From Flavobacterium sp. JAS (GTDB taxonomy: Bacteria > Bacteroidota > Bacteroidia > Flavobacteriales > Flavobacteriaceae), in contig NZ_JAJMOX010000003.1 of NCBI RefSeq assembly GCF_020991455.1, forward strand, positions 310,001-374,000: 64,000 bases of DNA. The letters are read 5' to 3'. Under the pieces are notes generated by a model that did not search any database, had not been told where the DNA came from, and worked only from the letters and a program-made list of their open reading frames with translations. Positions 25,503 through 35,874 of the stretch are shown one piece after another; within the stretch, counting starts at the first letter, position 1; each line of letters opens with the position of its first letter. A program made the position numbers and the translations under genes.

Positions 25503-28145
25503 ATGTCTGAAGGAGAAAAGTTAATTCCTATTAACATAGAAGATGAAATGAAATCAGCTTACATCGATTATTCGATGTCAGTAATCGTATCGAGAGCGCT
25601 TCCTGATGTTAGAGATGGCTTGAAACCAGTGCATCGAAGAGTTCTTTACGGAATGTATGACTTAGGAGTAACATCAAGATCTGCCCACAAAAAATCTGCG
25701 AGAATCGTAGGGGAGGTTCTGGGTAAGTATCACCCACACGGAGATACCTCTGTTTATGATGCAATGGTACGTATGGCTCAGGAATGGAGTATGCGTTATT
25801 TATTAGTGGATGGTCAGGGTAACTTTGGTTCTGTCGATGGTGACAGTCCGGCAGCAATGCGTTATACTGAGGCCAGAATGCGCAAAATCTCAGAAGATAT
25901 CATGGCAGATATCGAAAAAGAAACAGTTGACTTTCAATTGAACTTTGACGATACATTATATGAGCCAAAAGTAATGCCTACAAGAGTTCCTACTTTATTA
26001 GTAAACGGAGCAACTGGTATTGCGGTTGGTATGGCAACAAATATGCCTCCACACAATTTAACTGAAGTTATCAACGGTACACTTGCTTACCTTGATAATA
26101 ATGATATTGAAATTGACGAATTAATGACACATATTAAAGCTCCGGATTTTCCAACCGGTGGTGTAATATATGGTTATGAAGGTGTTCGTGAAGCTTTTAA
26201 AACTGGTAGAGGGCGTATTGTAATGCGTGCAAAAGTTGGTTTTGAAGAAGTTGACGGAAGAGAATGTATTATTGTTACTGAAATTCCATATCAGGTTAAC
26301 AAAGCCGAAATGATCAAACGTACGGCTGATTTAGTTAACGATAAAAAAATTGAAGGTATTGCGAATATTCGTGACGAATCGGACAGAAACGGTATGCGTA
26401 TCGTTTATATCCTGAAACGTGATGCTACGCCAAACGTAGTTTTGAATACCTTATATAAGTTTACATCATTACAATCTTCTTTTAGTGTAAATAATATTGC
26501 ACTGGTAAAAGGTCGCCCACAAATGTTGAATCTAAAAGATATGATTCACTATTTTATTGAGCACCGTCATGATGTAGTAGTTCGTAGAACTCGTTTTGAA
26601 TTGCGTAAAGCGGAGGAAAGAGCACATATTTTAGAAGGTTTAATTATTGCTTCGGATAATATTGATGAAGTAATCGCGATCATCAGAGGATCTAAAAATA
26701 CAGAAGAAGCTCGTGATAAATTAATCGAAAGATTTAATTTGTCAGATATTCAGGCTCGTGCTATTGTTGAGATGCGTTTACGTCAGTTAACAGGTCTGGA
26801 GCAAGATAAATTAAGAGCAGAGTTTGAAGAATTAATGAAGTTAATCGAGCACTTAAAAGCATTATTAGCGGATGTAGATCTAAGAACGAATTTAATTAAA
26901 GAGGAGCTTGAAGAAATTCGTGAAAAATACGGAGATGAGCGTCGTTCTACTATTGAATATTCTGGTGGAGATGTAAGTATCGAAGATTTGATTGCTGACG
27001 AAAATGTGGTTATTACAATTTCGCACGCAGGTTATATCAAACGTACAAACTTGACAGAATACAAAACTCAGAATAGAGGAGGAGTTGGGCAAAAAAGTGC
27101 CGGAACAAGAGATCAGGATTTCCTTGAACACATGTTCGTTGCGACCAATCACCAATATATGATGTTCTTTACTCAAAAAGGAAAATGTTTCTGGATGCGT
27201 GTTTATGAAATTCCGGAAGGAAGTAAAACTGCAAAAGGTAGAGCAATCCAAAACTTGGTAAATATTGAAAGCGATGATAAAGTAAAAGCTTTCATTTGTA
27301 CGCAAGACTTAAAAGACAAAGATTATATCAACAGTCATAACCTTGTAATGGTAACAAAACAAGGTCAGGTTAAGAAAACATCTTTAGAGAAATATTCTAA
27401 ACCTAGAGTAAATGGTGTTGCTGCCATTACTATTAAGGAAGGAGATGAATTACTTGAAGCTAAATTAACGAATGGAGAAAGTCAAATTATCCTTGCGGTT
27501 AAGTCTGGTAAATTAGTTCGTTTTGAGGAAACTAAAACACGTCCGATGGGAAGAACAGCTTCTGGAGTTCGTGGAATTACCTTAAAAGACGATACTGATG
27601 AAGTAATTGGTATGGTTACTGTTGATAAAGAAAATGTAAACGATTCGCAAATTTTAGTTGTAACTGAAAACGGATACGGTAAACGTACTAAATTAGTTGA
27701 TGACGATGGTGAAGATGTGTACAGAATTACAAACCGTGGTGGAAAAGGTGTTAAAACACTTAATATTACGGAGAAAACAGGAAAATTAATCTCTATTAGC
27801 GCTGTAACTGATGCTGATGATTTAATGATTATCAATAAATCAGGATTAACAATTAGAATGGCTATTGAAGATTTACGTGTAATGGGTCGTGCAACACAAG
27901 GTGTTCGATTGATTAACTTAAAAGGTAAAGATTCTATCGCAGCTGTAACAAAAGTTATGAAAGATGATGTTGCCGAAGTTGTTGTTGACGAAGATGGTAA
28001 TGTTATTGAGTCTGTAATCGAAAGAGTTAAGCCTGACTTAGAGGTTCTGGAAGATGATGGAACTGTAGAAGAAGATGACGATGACGATTCTGACGAAGAA
28101 ATAGAAGACGACGACGACTCTGAAGAGGAAGAATCTGAAGAATAA
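25503..28145 (+). CDS. gyrA: DNA gyrase subunit A
   Basis: 880-residue type II topoisomerase subunit that cleaves and rejoins DNA during negative supercoiling. The catalytic Tyr is Y121 in [10 protein letters not shown]. The quinolone-resistance region reads [19 protein letters not shown], with Thr82 where E. coli has Ser83 and Asp86 at the Asp87 position. The C-terminal beta-pinwheel contains a GyrA-box-like QNRGGVG in place of the classic QRRGGKG, and a later NRGGKG. The protein ends in a long Asp/Glu-rich tail of about 30 residues. Followed 42 bp later by a TPR gene, possibly cotranscribed. Confidence 0.97.
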   Translation: MSEGEKLIPINIEDEMKSAYIDYSMSVIVSRALPDVRDGLKPVHRRVLYGMYDLGVTSRSAHKKSARIVGEVLGKYHPHGDTSVYDAMVRMAQEWSMRYLLVDGQGNFGSVDGDSPAAMRYTEARMRKISEDIMADIEKETVDFQLNFDDTLYEPKVMPTRVPTLLVNGATGIAVGMATNMPPHNLTEVINGTLAYLDNNDIEIDELMTHIKAPDFPTGGVIYGYEGVREAFKTGRGRIVMRAKVGFEEVDGRECIIVTEIPYQVNKAEMIKRTADLVNDKKIEGIANIRDESDRNGMRIVYILKRDATPNVVLNTLYKFTSLQSSFSVNNIALVKGRPQMLNLKDMIHYFIEHRHDVVVRRTRFELRKAEERAHILEGLIIASDNIDEVIAIIRGSKNTEEARDKLIERFNLSDIQARAIVEMRLRQLTGLEQDKLRAEFEELMKLIEHLKALLADVDLRTNLIKEELEEIREKYGDERRSTIEYSGGDVSIEDLIADENVVITISHAGYIKRTNLTEYKTQNRGGVGQKSAGTRDQDFLEHMFVATNHQYMMFFTQKGKCFWMRVYEIPEGSKTAKGRAIQNLVNIESDDKVKAFICTQDLKDKDYINSHNLVMVTKQGQVKKTSLEKYSKPRVNGVAAITIKEGDELLEAKLTNGESQIILAVKSGKLVRFEETKTRPMGRTASGVRGITLKDDTDEVIGMVTVDKENVNDSQILVVTENGYGKRTKLVDDDGEDVYRITNRGGKGVKTLNITEKTGKLISISAVTDADDLMIINKSGLTIRMAIEDLRVMGRATQGVRLINLKGKDSIAAVTKVMKDDVAEVVVDEDGNVIESVIERVKPDLEVLEDDGTVEEDDDDDSDEEIEDDDDSEEEESEE

Positions 28146-28187
28146 TAAATTTAACCCAGGAATAATTAAATACACAAATTGAATATT

Positions 28188-29459
28188 ATGAAAAGTAAGT
28201 ATGTAATACTAGCATCAGCATTATTGATTTCGGTAGCTACTTTTGCTCAGAAAGATCAAATTAAGAATGCTGAAAAAGCACTAAAAAGCGGCGATGCTCA
28301 AGGAGCAATTACGATATTGAAAGATGCTCAAAACTTGGTAGTAAATGCCAAAGATGTTGAACAAGCACAATACTATTTTGTACAAGGAAACGCTTATTTA
28401 GAGCTTGCAAACAAAAAAGTAGAAGAGAGTAAAAACTTGTCTCTTGCTGCTGAGAGCTATAATAAGTTAATAGAAGTTGAAAAAACGTCTGGAAAACAAA
28501 AATATTCAGTTCAGGCTGCAGCTTCAATTACCGAAATTAAAGGAAAGTTAATTAACGCTGCAATTGCTGATACACAAGCTAACAAAAGTGCTGAAGGTGC
28601 AAAAAAACTGTACGATGCTTATTTGTTAGATAAAAAAGATACAATTAACTTGTATTATGCAGCTTCAACAGCGGTAAATGCTCAGGATTTTGATACGGCT
28701 TTACCAATGTATGAAGAATTGAAAAAATTAAACTATTCTGGAAAAGGAACTTCTTATACTGCTTTGAATAAAGCTTCAGGTAATGAAGACGGTTTTAATA
28801 CTGCAAAAGAAAGAGATTTGGCTGTAAAATTGGGAACTCACGAAAAACCAAAAACAGAAGCTATTCCTTCTAAAAGAGGTGAGATATACAAAAACTTAGC
28901 TTTAATCTTAGTTCAAAAAGGACGTACTGAAGAAGCTAAAAAAGCTATTGCAGATGCAAGAAAAGCAAATCCGGATGATGCTTCTTTAATTTTATCAGAA
29001 GCTAATTTATATCTTGAAACTAAAGATTACGATACTTATAAAAAACTAGTTGGCGAAGCTTTACAAAAAGATCCAAACAATGCTGATTTAGTTTTCAATT
29101 TAGGAGTTATTAGTGCAAACGCTAAAAACCCTGCTGATGCTGAGAAATATTATTTGAGAGCGATCGAAATCAATCCAAACTATACAAATGCTTACCTTAA
29201 CGTTGCAGCATTAAAATTAGAAGCTGAGAAACCAATTATTGACGAAATGAATAAATTGGGTACTTCTGCTAAAGATATGAAACGTTACGATGTATTAAAA
29301 GCACAAAGAGAAAGCGTTTTTAGAGGAGTAATTCCTTACCTTAAAAAAGCAAATGAATTAGATCCTAAAAACGAAGATGTTTCTAAAACATTATTAGGAG
29401 TTTACAAAGCTTTAGAAATGACTGCTGAAGCAAAAGCATTAAAAGCTACAATGAACTAA
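28188..29459 (+). CDS. Exported TPR-repeat protein
   Basis: 423 residues from the ATG at 28188. A signal peptide (MKSKYVILASALLISVATFAQ) is followed by several tetratricopeptide repeats: AEKALKSGDAQGAITILKDA, ALILVQKGRTEEAKKAIADARKANPDD, LVFNLGVISANAKNPADAEKYYLRAIEINPNYTNAY. It should be periplasmic or outer-membrane associated and serve as a protein-interaction scaffold. It follows gyrA by 42 bp in the same direction, an arrangement I believe is common in flavobacteria. Specific partner unknown. Confidence 0.87.
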   Translation: MKSKYVILASALLISVATFAQKDQIKNAEKALKSGDAQGAITILKDAQNLVVNAKDVEQAQYYFVQGNAYLELANKKVEESKNLSLAAESYNKLIEVEKTSGKQKYSVQAAASITEIKGKLINAAIADTQANKSAEGAKKLYDAYLLDKKDTINLYYAASTAVNAQDFDTALPMYEELKKLNYSGKGTSYTALNKASGNEDGFNTAKERDLAVKLGTHEKPKTEAIPSKRGEIYKNLALILVQKGRTEEAKKAIADARKANPDDASLILSEANLYLETKDYDTYKKLVGEALQKDPNNADLVFNLGVISANAKNPADAEKYYLRAIEINPNYTNAYLNVAALKLEAEKPIIDEMNKLGTSAKDMKRYDVLKAQRESVFRGVIPYLKKANELDPKNEDVSKTLLGVYKALEMTAEAKALKATMN

Positions 29460-29479
29460 TAATTCATTATTGATTTATA

Positions 29480-29509
29480 AAAAAAATCCCGTTTCGACGG
29501 GATTTTTTT
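29480..29509. terminator. Bidirectional terminator between TPR and OsmC genes
   Basis: aaaaaatcccgt pairs with the gacgggatttttt segment around a 3-4 base loop. It serves both convergent genes. Confidence 0.8.
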
Positions 29510-29533
29510 ATGCCTAAGAATTACTGTTGTTGA

Positions 29534-29950
29534 CTAAACTAAAGTAGCTGATAAAGTAATTGTTGTATTTAAAAGTTTCGAGATCGGACAAATCTCTTTT
29601 GCTTTTGCTGCAGTTTGAGCAAATTCTTCCGCAGAGATTGAAGGAACTTTTCCTTTTAAATCTAAATGAATCAAAGTGATTGTTCCGTCTTCAAAGGTAA
29701 CTGTCGCTTCTGTAGATAAATCATCAGCAGTAAAACCACCTTCGTTAAGTAAAAAGCTTAATTGCATCGTAAAACAGCCAGAATGCGCTGCGGCAACAAG
29801 TTCTTCGGGATTAGTTCCTACGCCGTCTGCAAATCTTGTTTTAAATGATAATTGAGCATTATCTAATGTAGTACTTTGAGTACTGATTGTTCCTTTTCCT
29901 TCCATGCCTGTTCCTTTCCAGTTGGCATTTGCTTTTCTTGTAAATTTCAT
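29534..29950 (-). CDS. OsmC/Ohr-family peroxiredoxin-like protein
   Basis: 138 residues from the ATG at 29948-29950 (MKFTRKANANWKGTGMEGKG); the longer frame adds an unlikely 16 residues. The OsmC subgroup layout is clear: TRFADGVGTNPEELVAAAHSGCFTMQLSFLL with the first redox Cys, and AAKAKEICPISKLLNTTITLSATLV with the second. Such proteins reduce organic hydroperoxides with thiol electrons. Length is standard for OsmC. Convergent with the preceding TPR gene. Confidence 0.92.
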   Translation of the reverse strand: MKFTRKANANWKGTGMEGKGTISTQSTTLDNAQLSFKTRFADGVGTNPEELVAAAHSGCFTMQLSFLLNEGGFTADDLSTEATVTFEDGTITLIHLDLKGKVPSISAEEFAQTAAKAKEICPISKLLNTTITLSATLV

Positions 29951-30067
29951 TTTATAGTATTTTAGGTTTATAATCTTTTGATTCTCAAATATAATCAATA
30001 TTTTAAAGAATAGTTTTATGAAATTTAATTTGAATGTTAAGTTTGGGTAGAAGTGTGTGAAAAAATT

Positions 30068-30189
30068 AACCGCAAAGCGCGCAAAGTTTTTTAAATATGC
30101 CGGAGTTTATAAAAAACACAAAGTTCGCAAAGCTGTATGTTGATTTAGCTTTGCGAACTTTGCGTAAAATCTTTGCGCGCTTTGCGGTA
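30068..30189. repeat. Nested accgcaaagcgcgcaaag palindrome
   Basis: accgcaaagcgcgcaaag (30069) is matched in inverse by ctttgcgcgctttgcggt (to 30188). Inside it, acaaagttcgcaaagct faces agctttgcgaactttgcg. The same nested design recurs at 57261-57382, and half-copies occur near 37164 and 50535. Confidence 0.7.
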
Positions 30190-30211
30190 AAAAAAAATTA
30201 GTGCATAAAAA

Positions 30212-30240
30212 AAGGTGCAATGAGAATATTATTACACCTA
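30212..30240 (-). terminator. Possible terminator of the DUF349 gene
   Basis: aggtgcaat and attacacct form a weak nine-base stem 24 nt after the stop of the DUF349 gene, followed by an A-run (T-run on the minus strand). Confidence 0.45.
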
Positions 30241-30263
30241 ATTTTATATTTATAAATCAAAGA

Positions 30264-32255
30264 TTATTCCTGACCTAAATTACGTAACTGTTTCAATTTA
30301 TCTTTCCAAACGTCAAGGCTTTCTTTGTGAATAGCAATGTTTTTACGAACTTCAAGAACAATTGAGTTTTCTTTCTTAGCGTTTTTAGTATTCGTGAAAA
30401 ACTGAATGTTATTTTCCAATTGGAAAATTTCATTTTGAACTTCTTCAATTTTACGCATTAAGAAAATCTTCTCGTTGTCTAATTTACGAGTGTCGTTGCT
30501 ATCAGATAAAGAATCAATTCTGTTAGCAAAACGCATCATTTCGGTTTCTTTTTTACTCAAACTTAATTTTTCAAAAAGAGCGTCCAGGATTTTATTGAAT
30601 TTTCCTTCGATGTGACGTCTTGCAAAAGGTACTTTTCCGTAACTTTTCCAGATTTCGATATGTGCTTTTATAGCGTCCAGATCAGTTTTGTGATCACCAG
30701 TTAGCTGGTAGGCTCTCAAAACATCCAAATAAGCTTTTTTGTTGTCAAAAGCAGCAACCTCATCAATGTTTTCTTCTGATTTGTGTTCTTTTAATTTATC
30801 AAAATAGTGATTACAAGCATCCTTAAATTCTTTCCAGATCTTATCTGAATACTTTTTAGGAACGTGACCAATTTGTTTCCACTCTTCCTGAATTTGCTTC
30901 ATGATTGGAGTAGTAGCACCAAAATCAACACTTTCTTGTAATTCTTTGGCTTTTGCAACAAGAGCCATTTTTTTATTTAGATTGTCGTTTTGATCTTTTT
31001 TAATGTCTTTGTAAAACGAATTTTTAAAAGAATTAAAATTTCTCACAGCAGTTTTAAAAGCAGCCCAGGTTTCTTCATTTACTTCTGAAGGTACTTTTCC
31101 GGCAGCAAAAAACTCATTTCTAAGCGCTTCTACTTTCTGAATTTGTACCAGCCATTGTGAATGAGAGTTTACTTTTTCGGTTCCTAAAACCTCAATTTTT
31201 GCAATGATTTCTTTTTTAACTTCAAGATTTTTTTGTTCGTTTGCTCTTTGGCTTTCGAACAAAATTTCTCTTTTGTCATGAATTTTTTTAGTTAACTCAC
31301 TAAATTTATTCCAGATTGAATCACGGTGTTCTTTAGAAACCGGTCCAATATCTTCTTTCCAGATTCTGTGTAAATCCTGCAATTCACGGAAAGCTTTACT
31401 AATATCAGTTTCGTTAACTAATTCTTCAACGCGAGCAATTATTTTTTGTTTTTGCTCTAAGTTGTATTTAAAGTCCAAATCTCTGGCTTCACGATCTAAA
31501 TGCAGGTAGTCATAAAAATTTTCTACATGAAAGTGATAGTTGTTCCAAACGTGATTGTATTTGTCTTTTGGGATTGCTCCTGCATTTTTCCATCTTTCTC
31601 TTAAATCATTAAAATGTTTAAGAGTGTCTTTGATGTTTTCCTGTGGGTTTATAAGCTCTTTTAGTTCCTCAACTATAGCAAGTCGATTCTCTAAATTTGA
31701 TTTTAGATTGGTTTGTAAATGTTTAAAATGAGCATTTCTTTTCTCTCTAAAAATATTATAATATTCATCAAATTTAGATTTTAATGGAGAATGATATTCA
31801 AATTCTTCGTTCGGATCTTCTTTAGAAGCATTGAATTCTTCTTTTTTCTCCTCTATAAGATGGTTGTATTGTAGTAAAAATGCTTTTTTAATTTCTTCGA
31901 TATGGTCTTTTACAGACATTGCTTTATCATCATTGACCAATTTTTTCAATTCGTCAACAAGAGCATCCAAAGAAAAAGTGTTGTAGTCCTGCATAGGAAT
32001 ATCATGACGCTCTTTTAGAGTTTCATCTTCACTTTCTTCGGCATTCGAATTTGTTATAGCATCTAATGCAGTTTGGTGAGCAGTTTCTGTAGTTTCAACT
32101 GTATTTTCTAATTCAACTTCGTTGCTCGAAATTTCATTTTCAGTTGTTGCTTCAGGAGCAGCTGTTTCAGTAGCATTATTTTGTGTAGAATCGCTAATTT
32201 CGATTTCTAATTTTCCGTCTGCTTCTTGCAGGTTATCATTCTTTTCTTCTAACAT
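30264..32255 (-). CDS. DUF349-repeat coiled-coil protein
   Basis: 663 residues, highly charged. The first 90 residues are a low-complexity Glu/Thr/Asn segment. From about 100 onward there are several DUF349 units of the form LxxRWKNAGAIPKDKYNHVWNNYHFH, LHRIWKEDIGPVSKEHRDSIWNKF, EEWKQIGHVPKKYSDKIWKEFKDAC, each rich in helix and coiled coil. No signal peptide, so cytoplasmic. DUF349 proteins are of unknown molecular function. It appears to be a single-gene unit, with a palindromic repeat between it and the OsmC gene. Confidence 0.9.
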   Translation of the reverse strand: MLEEKNDNLQEADGKLEIEISDSTQNNATETAAPEATTENEISSNEVELENTVETTETAHQTALDAITNSNAEESEDETLKERHDIPMQDYNTFSLDALVDELKKLVNDDKAMSVKDHIEEIKKAFLLQYNHLIEEKKEEFNASKEDPNEEFEYHSPLKSKFDEYYNIFREKRNAHFKHLQTNLKSNLENRLAIVEELKELINPQENIKDTLKHFNDLRERWKNAGAIPKDKYNHVWNNYHFHVENFYDYLHLDREARDLDFKYNLEQKQKIIARVEELVNETDISKAFRELQDLHRIWKEDIGPVSKEHRDSIWNKFSELTKKIHDKREILFESQRANEQKNLEVKKEIIAKIEVLGTEKVNSHSQWLVQIQKVEALRNEFFAAGKVPSEVNEETWAAFKTAVRNFNSFKNSFYKDIKKDQNDNLNKKMALVAKAKELQESVDFGATTPIMKQIQEEWKQIGHVPKKYSDKIWKEFKDACNHYFDKLKEHKSEENIDEVAAFDNKKAYLDVLRAYQLTGDHKTDLDAIKAHIEIWKSYGKVPFARRHIEGKFNKILDALFEKLSLSKKETEMMRFANRIDSLSDSNDTRKLDNEKIFLMRKIEEVQNEIFQLENNIQFFTNTKNAKKENSIVLEVRKNIAIHKESLDVWKDKLKQLRNLGQE

Positions 32256-32551
32256 TTTAAATGTATAAGGTTTTTATTTTAAACAGAGCGAAAGATAGTA
32301 AAGGTGTTTCTAAATACAAAATAAATCGTTTGTTTATACGTTATTTTACGATGAAATTCCTATTTATTGAAGTATTTTAGGAATGTGATCGTTGTTTTTT
32401 TGCTGTTTTTTTTAAAGTTAATTTAAATTAAAAATAAATATTCATTTAAGAAAAATAATGTGAAGTTGATATTTTGATTCAATTGAATTGATTTTTTTGC
32501 AATTGAAATATCTGTTGAGAGTGTTTTTTGAAGTTTCTTTTAGTAAAAAGA

Positions 32552-33316
32552 TCAGAATAAAATCAGCATTCCAACTTCAATTCCATAATTATATGTTTTG
32601 TGACCTCCAAAACCAACGCTTGGATGTATATATGCCATATCATTTTGGGTAATTTTTCGGCCAAATTCTACAAAAGCATTATTGGGATATCCTTTATTGG
32701 TATTGTTATATCGGAATGCGACATCGGCAGCAATCCAATTCTTTCCAATAATGTACATGAAATAATTTTCTAATGCAGTAAGGTTTACATCGTTTCGGTT
32801 GCTTGAGCCTGCAAAACTAGATTGATTTTCGAGATTGGTTATCCAAAGAAGTTTATTTGCAATTAGGTATTTTCCATAAAAGATAGCAGGTGCGAAGACC
32901 CATTTTCCAGATCCTAAAGCCGGATCTGCTGCCGAATTGGAAATTACCCTTGCACGAAAGGCAATCCCGCCACTTTCATGCTTTAAATATGGAATATAGC
33001 TGATTCCGACACCAATATCTCCAATTCCGGTTTTATTTATAGAAGATGTATTGGTAGAAATTAATGGAAGATCTACTCTTAAATTCCAGGCTTTATTGGC
33101 TATTGGGTGTAAAAACCTGAGTTCTGTGGTATTAAAAGATCCGCTGTCGGTATCTAAATACTCATTAAAAAGCAAAATAGTTTTTAAGTAGTAATGATAC
33201 CGGGCTTCTGTGTAAAGGTTTTGTGAATTTTCATTTGCATCTTGATTATTATCCTGCGCAAAGGCAGAAACTGTAATCAAAAAATTAAGTAAGAATAGCT
33301 TTTGTAATTTAATCAT
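32552..33316 (-). CDS. Predicted outer-membrane beta-barrel protein
   Basis: 254 residues with a signal peptide (MIKLQKLFLLNFLITVSAFAQ). The mature part alternates short amphipathic strands (NLRVDLPLISTN, GIGDIGVGISYIPYL, GIAFRARVISNS, KWVFAPAIFYGKYL) and ends in a terminal aliphatic/aromatic strand (GIEVGMLILF), consistent with a beta barrel. It resembles the large transporter/phenol-degradation MetA-like group, but the ligand is unknown. The 296-bp spacer upstream of it on the window (32256-32551) shows nothing beyond AT-rich DNA. Confidence 0.65.
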   Translation of the reverse strand: MIKLQKLFLLNFLITVSAFAQDNNQDANENSQNLYTEARYHYYLKTILLFNEYLDTDSGSFNTTELRFLHPIANKAWNLRVDLPLISTNTSSINKTGIGDIGVGISYIPYLKHESGGIAFRARVISNSAADPALGSGKWVFAPAIFYGKYLIANKLLWITNLENQSSFAGSSNRNDVNLTALENYFMYIIGKNWIAADVAFRYNNTNKGYPNNAFVEFGRKITQNDMAYIHPSVGFGGHKTYNYGIEVGMLILF

Positions 33317-33382
33317 AACTACTTATAAATGAGTAGTCTAATTTACAAAAATTACATTAACATTTTCTTTGTAATGAAAGTT

Positions 33383-34132
33383 TTATTTATTCCAGATTTT
33401 CCAGGCTTTTTCCGCCTGAAAAATAAGCATATCATAGCCGTTTTTTATAGTTGCACCTCTTTCTTTAGCATTTTTTAAAAATTGAGTTTCTGCCGGATTA
33501 TATATTAAATCATAGGCTATATGTTTCTCTGTAAAAAACTCATAAGGAAGATCCGGACAAGCTTCTGTATTTGGGCTTGTACCAACCGGAGTACAATTGA
33601 TTATGATCTGAAAATTATCAAACGTAGTGGCGTTGATTAAGTTGTAATCAATGATGTTTTCTTTGGCTTCTCGCGAAACAAAAATGTACGGAATATTAAG
33701 TTCGTCAAGTGCAAAAGCAACACCTTTTGATGCGCCACCAGTACCAAGAATCAGAGCCTTTTTGTGATGTGGTTCCAGTAGTGGTTCTAATGATTTTTTG
33801 AAGCCATAATAATCGGTGTTGTAACCTTTTAATTTTCCGTTTTTGGTAAATTTAATAGTGTTTACAGCACCAATTAAGGCTGCTTTTCTTGAAAGTTTAT
33901 CTAAAAAAGGTATGACTTGCTCTTTGTATGGAATAGTAACATTTAAACCTTTTAAATCAGGATTGTTTTTTACTAATTCAGTAAAATAGTTGATTTCAGA
34001 AATGTCGAAATTCTCGTAGCTGTTACCAGCAAACACCTCATCACTAAATTTTTCTGTAAAATATCCTTTCGAAAAAGAGTAACTAATATTACGGCCCAAC
34101 AAGCCAAAACGTCTTCTTAAAATATCAATCAT
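33383..34132 (-). CDS. aroE: Shikimate dehydrogenase
   Basis: 249 residues. It reduces 3-dehydroshikimate to shikimate with NADPH in the aromatic amino acid pathway. FGLLGRNISYSFSKGYF contains the substrate-binding Ser pair region; GLNVTIPYKEQVIPFLD holds the catalytic Lys (NVTIPYK); ALILGTGGASKGVAFAL is the NADPH loop. It is slightly short for the family (usual 260-290) but complete. Its start overlaps the stop of the upstream TPR gene by one base (TAATG), so translation is coupled. Confidence 0.93.
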   Translation of the reverse strand: MIDILRRRFGLLGRNISYSFSKGYFTEKFSDEVFAGNSYENFDISEINYFTELVKNNPDLKGLNVTIPYKEQVIPFLDKLSRKAALIGAVNTIKFTKNGKLKGYNTDYYGFKKSLEPLLEPHHKKALILGTGGASKGVAFALDELNIPYIFVSREAKENIIDYNLINATTFDNFQIIINCTPVGTSPNTEACPDLPYEFFTEKHIAYDLIYNPAETQFLKNAKERGATIKNGYDMLIFQAEKAWKIWNK

Positions 34133-35529
34133 TATTGTTTTCTATGTTTTTCAATATAGTTTTTAACTGTTTTTTTGGACCAAACCACTGGAAATAAATC
34201 TTCGATTAGAATATAATTATCGAAGTTCAAACGTAAACCATTGCTTAAATGGAATTTTGCTTTTGTGGTGTCCTGTACCATAAAATACAATCCAGCCAAA
34301 CGATATTCGATTTCATTTTCTTCCGGAAAGTACTCTGTCGCTTGTAATAAAGTTTGAATAGCACTTTCGAATTCGCCTAAAAACTGAAGGATATCAACCC
34401 AAAATAACCAGGTATCTAAGGCATAATCTCCAAATTCTACAGCTTTTCTATATCCAAATTCTGCTTCTTCAAAGAAGTTCATTTGTTTATTGATAGTCGC
34501 ATAACGTTTCCAGTACAAACGATTTTGGTTGTCGATAGCTAATGCTTTGTTGACAAAAAATAACGCTTTTTGGAAGTTTTTTTGACGAACATGAAAATCA
34601 GTTATCGCAATCCAGCCTTTGTCTAAAAGCGGATCTTCGTGCACTGTCTGGTTGTAATATTGTAAGGCTTTCGCCGAATTGCCAAGCTTTTCGTAACATT
34701 TTCCGATGCGCAATAAGGCATAAGAAGTTGCGTCGTCTAACTCAATTGTACGGTTGTAGCTTTCGATTGCTTCGCCGTATTTTTTAAGACGTTCGTAGGC
34801 TTTCGCTTTTTCCATGAAAGCACCTAAAAACTCATCGTCAATAAGTGTTGCATAATCAAAAGCGCGAATAGCATTTTCATATTCTTTTACACCATAATGC
34901 AAACGTCCAAGCTGATGCCAGGCGATTTCGCTATATGGGTTTTTATTAATATAATTGTTAAGATACAAAATAGCTTCCTGATTTTGATCTAAAAATTCAA
35001 AACAGTAAACCACGTTATATAAGGCAGATTGATCTTCTAAATCTTCTTCAAGACATTTGATAAAACTGTCTTTTGCCATCTCAAGGTTATCCATAAAAAG
35101 ATATTCCATTCCAATTAAGTTGTACACATCAGCGTAATCGTCCGTATATTGCAAGGCAATTTTAAGCAATTCTACCGCTTTTTCGTGTTGATCTCTCTTA
35201 GAACAAATATTGGCTTTTTGGATGTAAATTTCCTCGTTGTTAGGTTCAATTGCATATAACTCATTCAGGAGTTTCTCGGCGATTTCTAGTTTGTCGTCGT
35301 AAACCAACATTTCTACTTGTACTAATTTTAAGCCCGTAGATTTTGGGTGTTGGTCTAATGCAAGTTTCAAGGCCTTTTTTGCTAAATTAGCCTTACCTAT
35401 ATCTAAATAATGAAGAATGATTTCTTCAAATTCTTCAGAATCAAAAAAGAGTACTTTGTTAGTTTTTAACATCGACTCAAATTTAGATAGGGATAGGTTA
35501 TAATCTTCTTCTTCGTTGCTTAATTGCAT
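34132..35529 (-). CDS. TPR-repeat protein
   Basis: 465 residues without a signal peptide, built almost entirely of tetratricopeptide repeats (ANICSKRDQHEKAVELLKIALQYTDDYADVYNLIGMEYL, GRLHYGVKEYENAIRAFDYATLIDDEFLGAF, GKCYEKLGNSAKALQYYNQTVHEDP). It should be a cytoplasmic scaffold. Its TAA and the aroE ATG share a base, so the two are cotranscribed, though no functional link is known. Confidence 0.88.
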   Translation of the reverse strand: MQLSNEEEDYNLSLSKFESMLKTNKVLFFDSEEFEEIILHYLDIGKANLAKKALKLALDQHPKSTGLKLVQVEMLVYDDKLEIAEKLLNELYAIEPNNEEIYIQKANICSKRDQHEKAVELLKIALQYTDDYADVYNLIGMEYLFMDNLEMAKDSFIKCLEEDLEDQSALYNVVYCFEFLDQNQEAILYLNNYINKNPYSEIAWHQLGRLHYGVKEYENAIRAFDYATLIDDEFLGAFMEKAKAYERLKKYGEAIESYNRTIELDDATSYALLRIGKCYEKLGNSAKALQYYNQTVHEDPLLDKGWIAITDFHVRQKNFQKALFFVNKALAIDNQNRLYWKRYATINKQMNFFEEAEFGYRKAVEFGDYALDTWLFWVDILQFLGEFESAIQTLLQATEYFPEENEIEYRLAGLYFMVQDTTKAKFHLSNGLRLNFDNYILIEDLFPVVWSKKTVKNYIEKHRKQ

Positions 35530-35715
35530 ACTTTGTTTATTTGAAATTAGCCTGTTATAAATTTAGGCAACCATATTATTGTTGTGGGGAAAGGAAATTA
35601 ATTGTTTTGAACAATTTAATTAACAATATGGACAGAATTCCGATTCTGTTTTTAGTCATAATCTTCTTATTATTAAGTAGATTATTAGTTATTATTATAG
35701 TTTATTTTTAACGTA
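35530..35715. other. Spacer upstream of the TPR gene
   Basis: AT-rich DNA holding the presumed promoter of the TPR-aroE pair, with several att/taa runs around 35681-35705. No ORF or strong hairpin was seen before the structured element begins at 35716. Confidence 0.35.
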
Positions 35716-35871
35716 AAGCCCTAGCCCTGATTACTTCACCTTGCTTCTGTTTTTAATCGGAGTTCAGTGAACTTCGTTTGAAGCGATATTCTTTTGTTTC
35801 GCCGCGGCGGATAAAAGATAAAGCGGATAGCAGGACACGAGCGACAGCGAACTGACGCAGTAAATAGCTCC
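35716..35871 (+). repeat. Structured agccctagccctgat element, long copy
   Basis: It begins agccctagccctgat and ends aatagctcc, like 63190-63272, but with two insertions: about 50 bp after the first motif (containing gagttcagtgaacttc) and about 27 bp before the last (cacgagcgacagcgaactga). Conserved between copies are gagcg, atcctttt/attctttt, a small GC hairpin (cgccgcggcg here), taaaagata, and agcggacagcagga. The pairing pattern suggests a folded RNA or a palindromic element. It ends 3 nt from the stop of the aminotransferase gene. Confidence 0.6.
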
Positions 35872-35874
35872 AAA

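Noticed and set aside
25503-28145. Thr at the GyrA position equal to E. coli Ser83 as a quinolone-resistance mutation
   Set aside because: Thr occurs at this position in wild-type gyrases of several bacteria, so resistance cannot be inferred.
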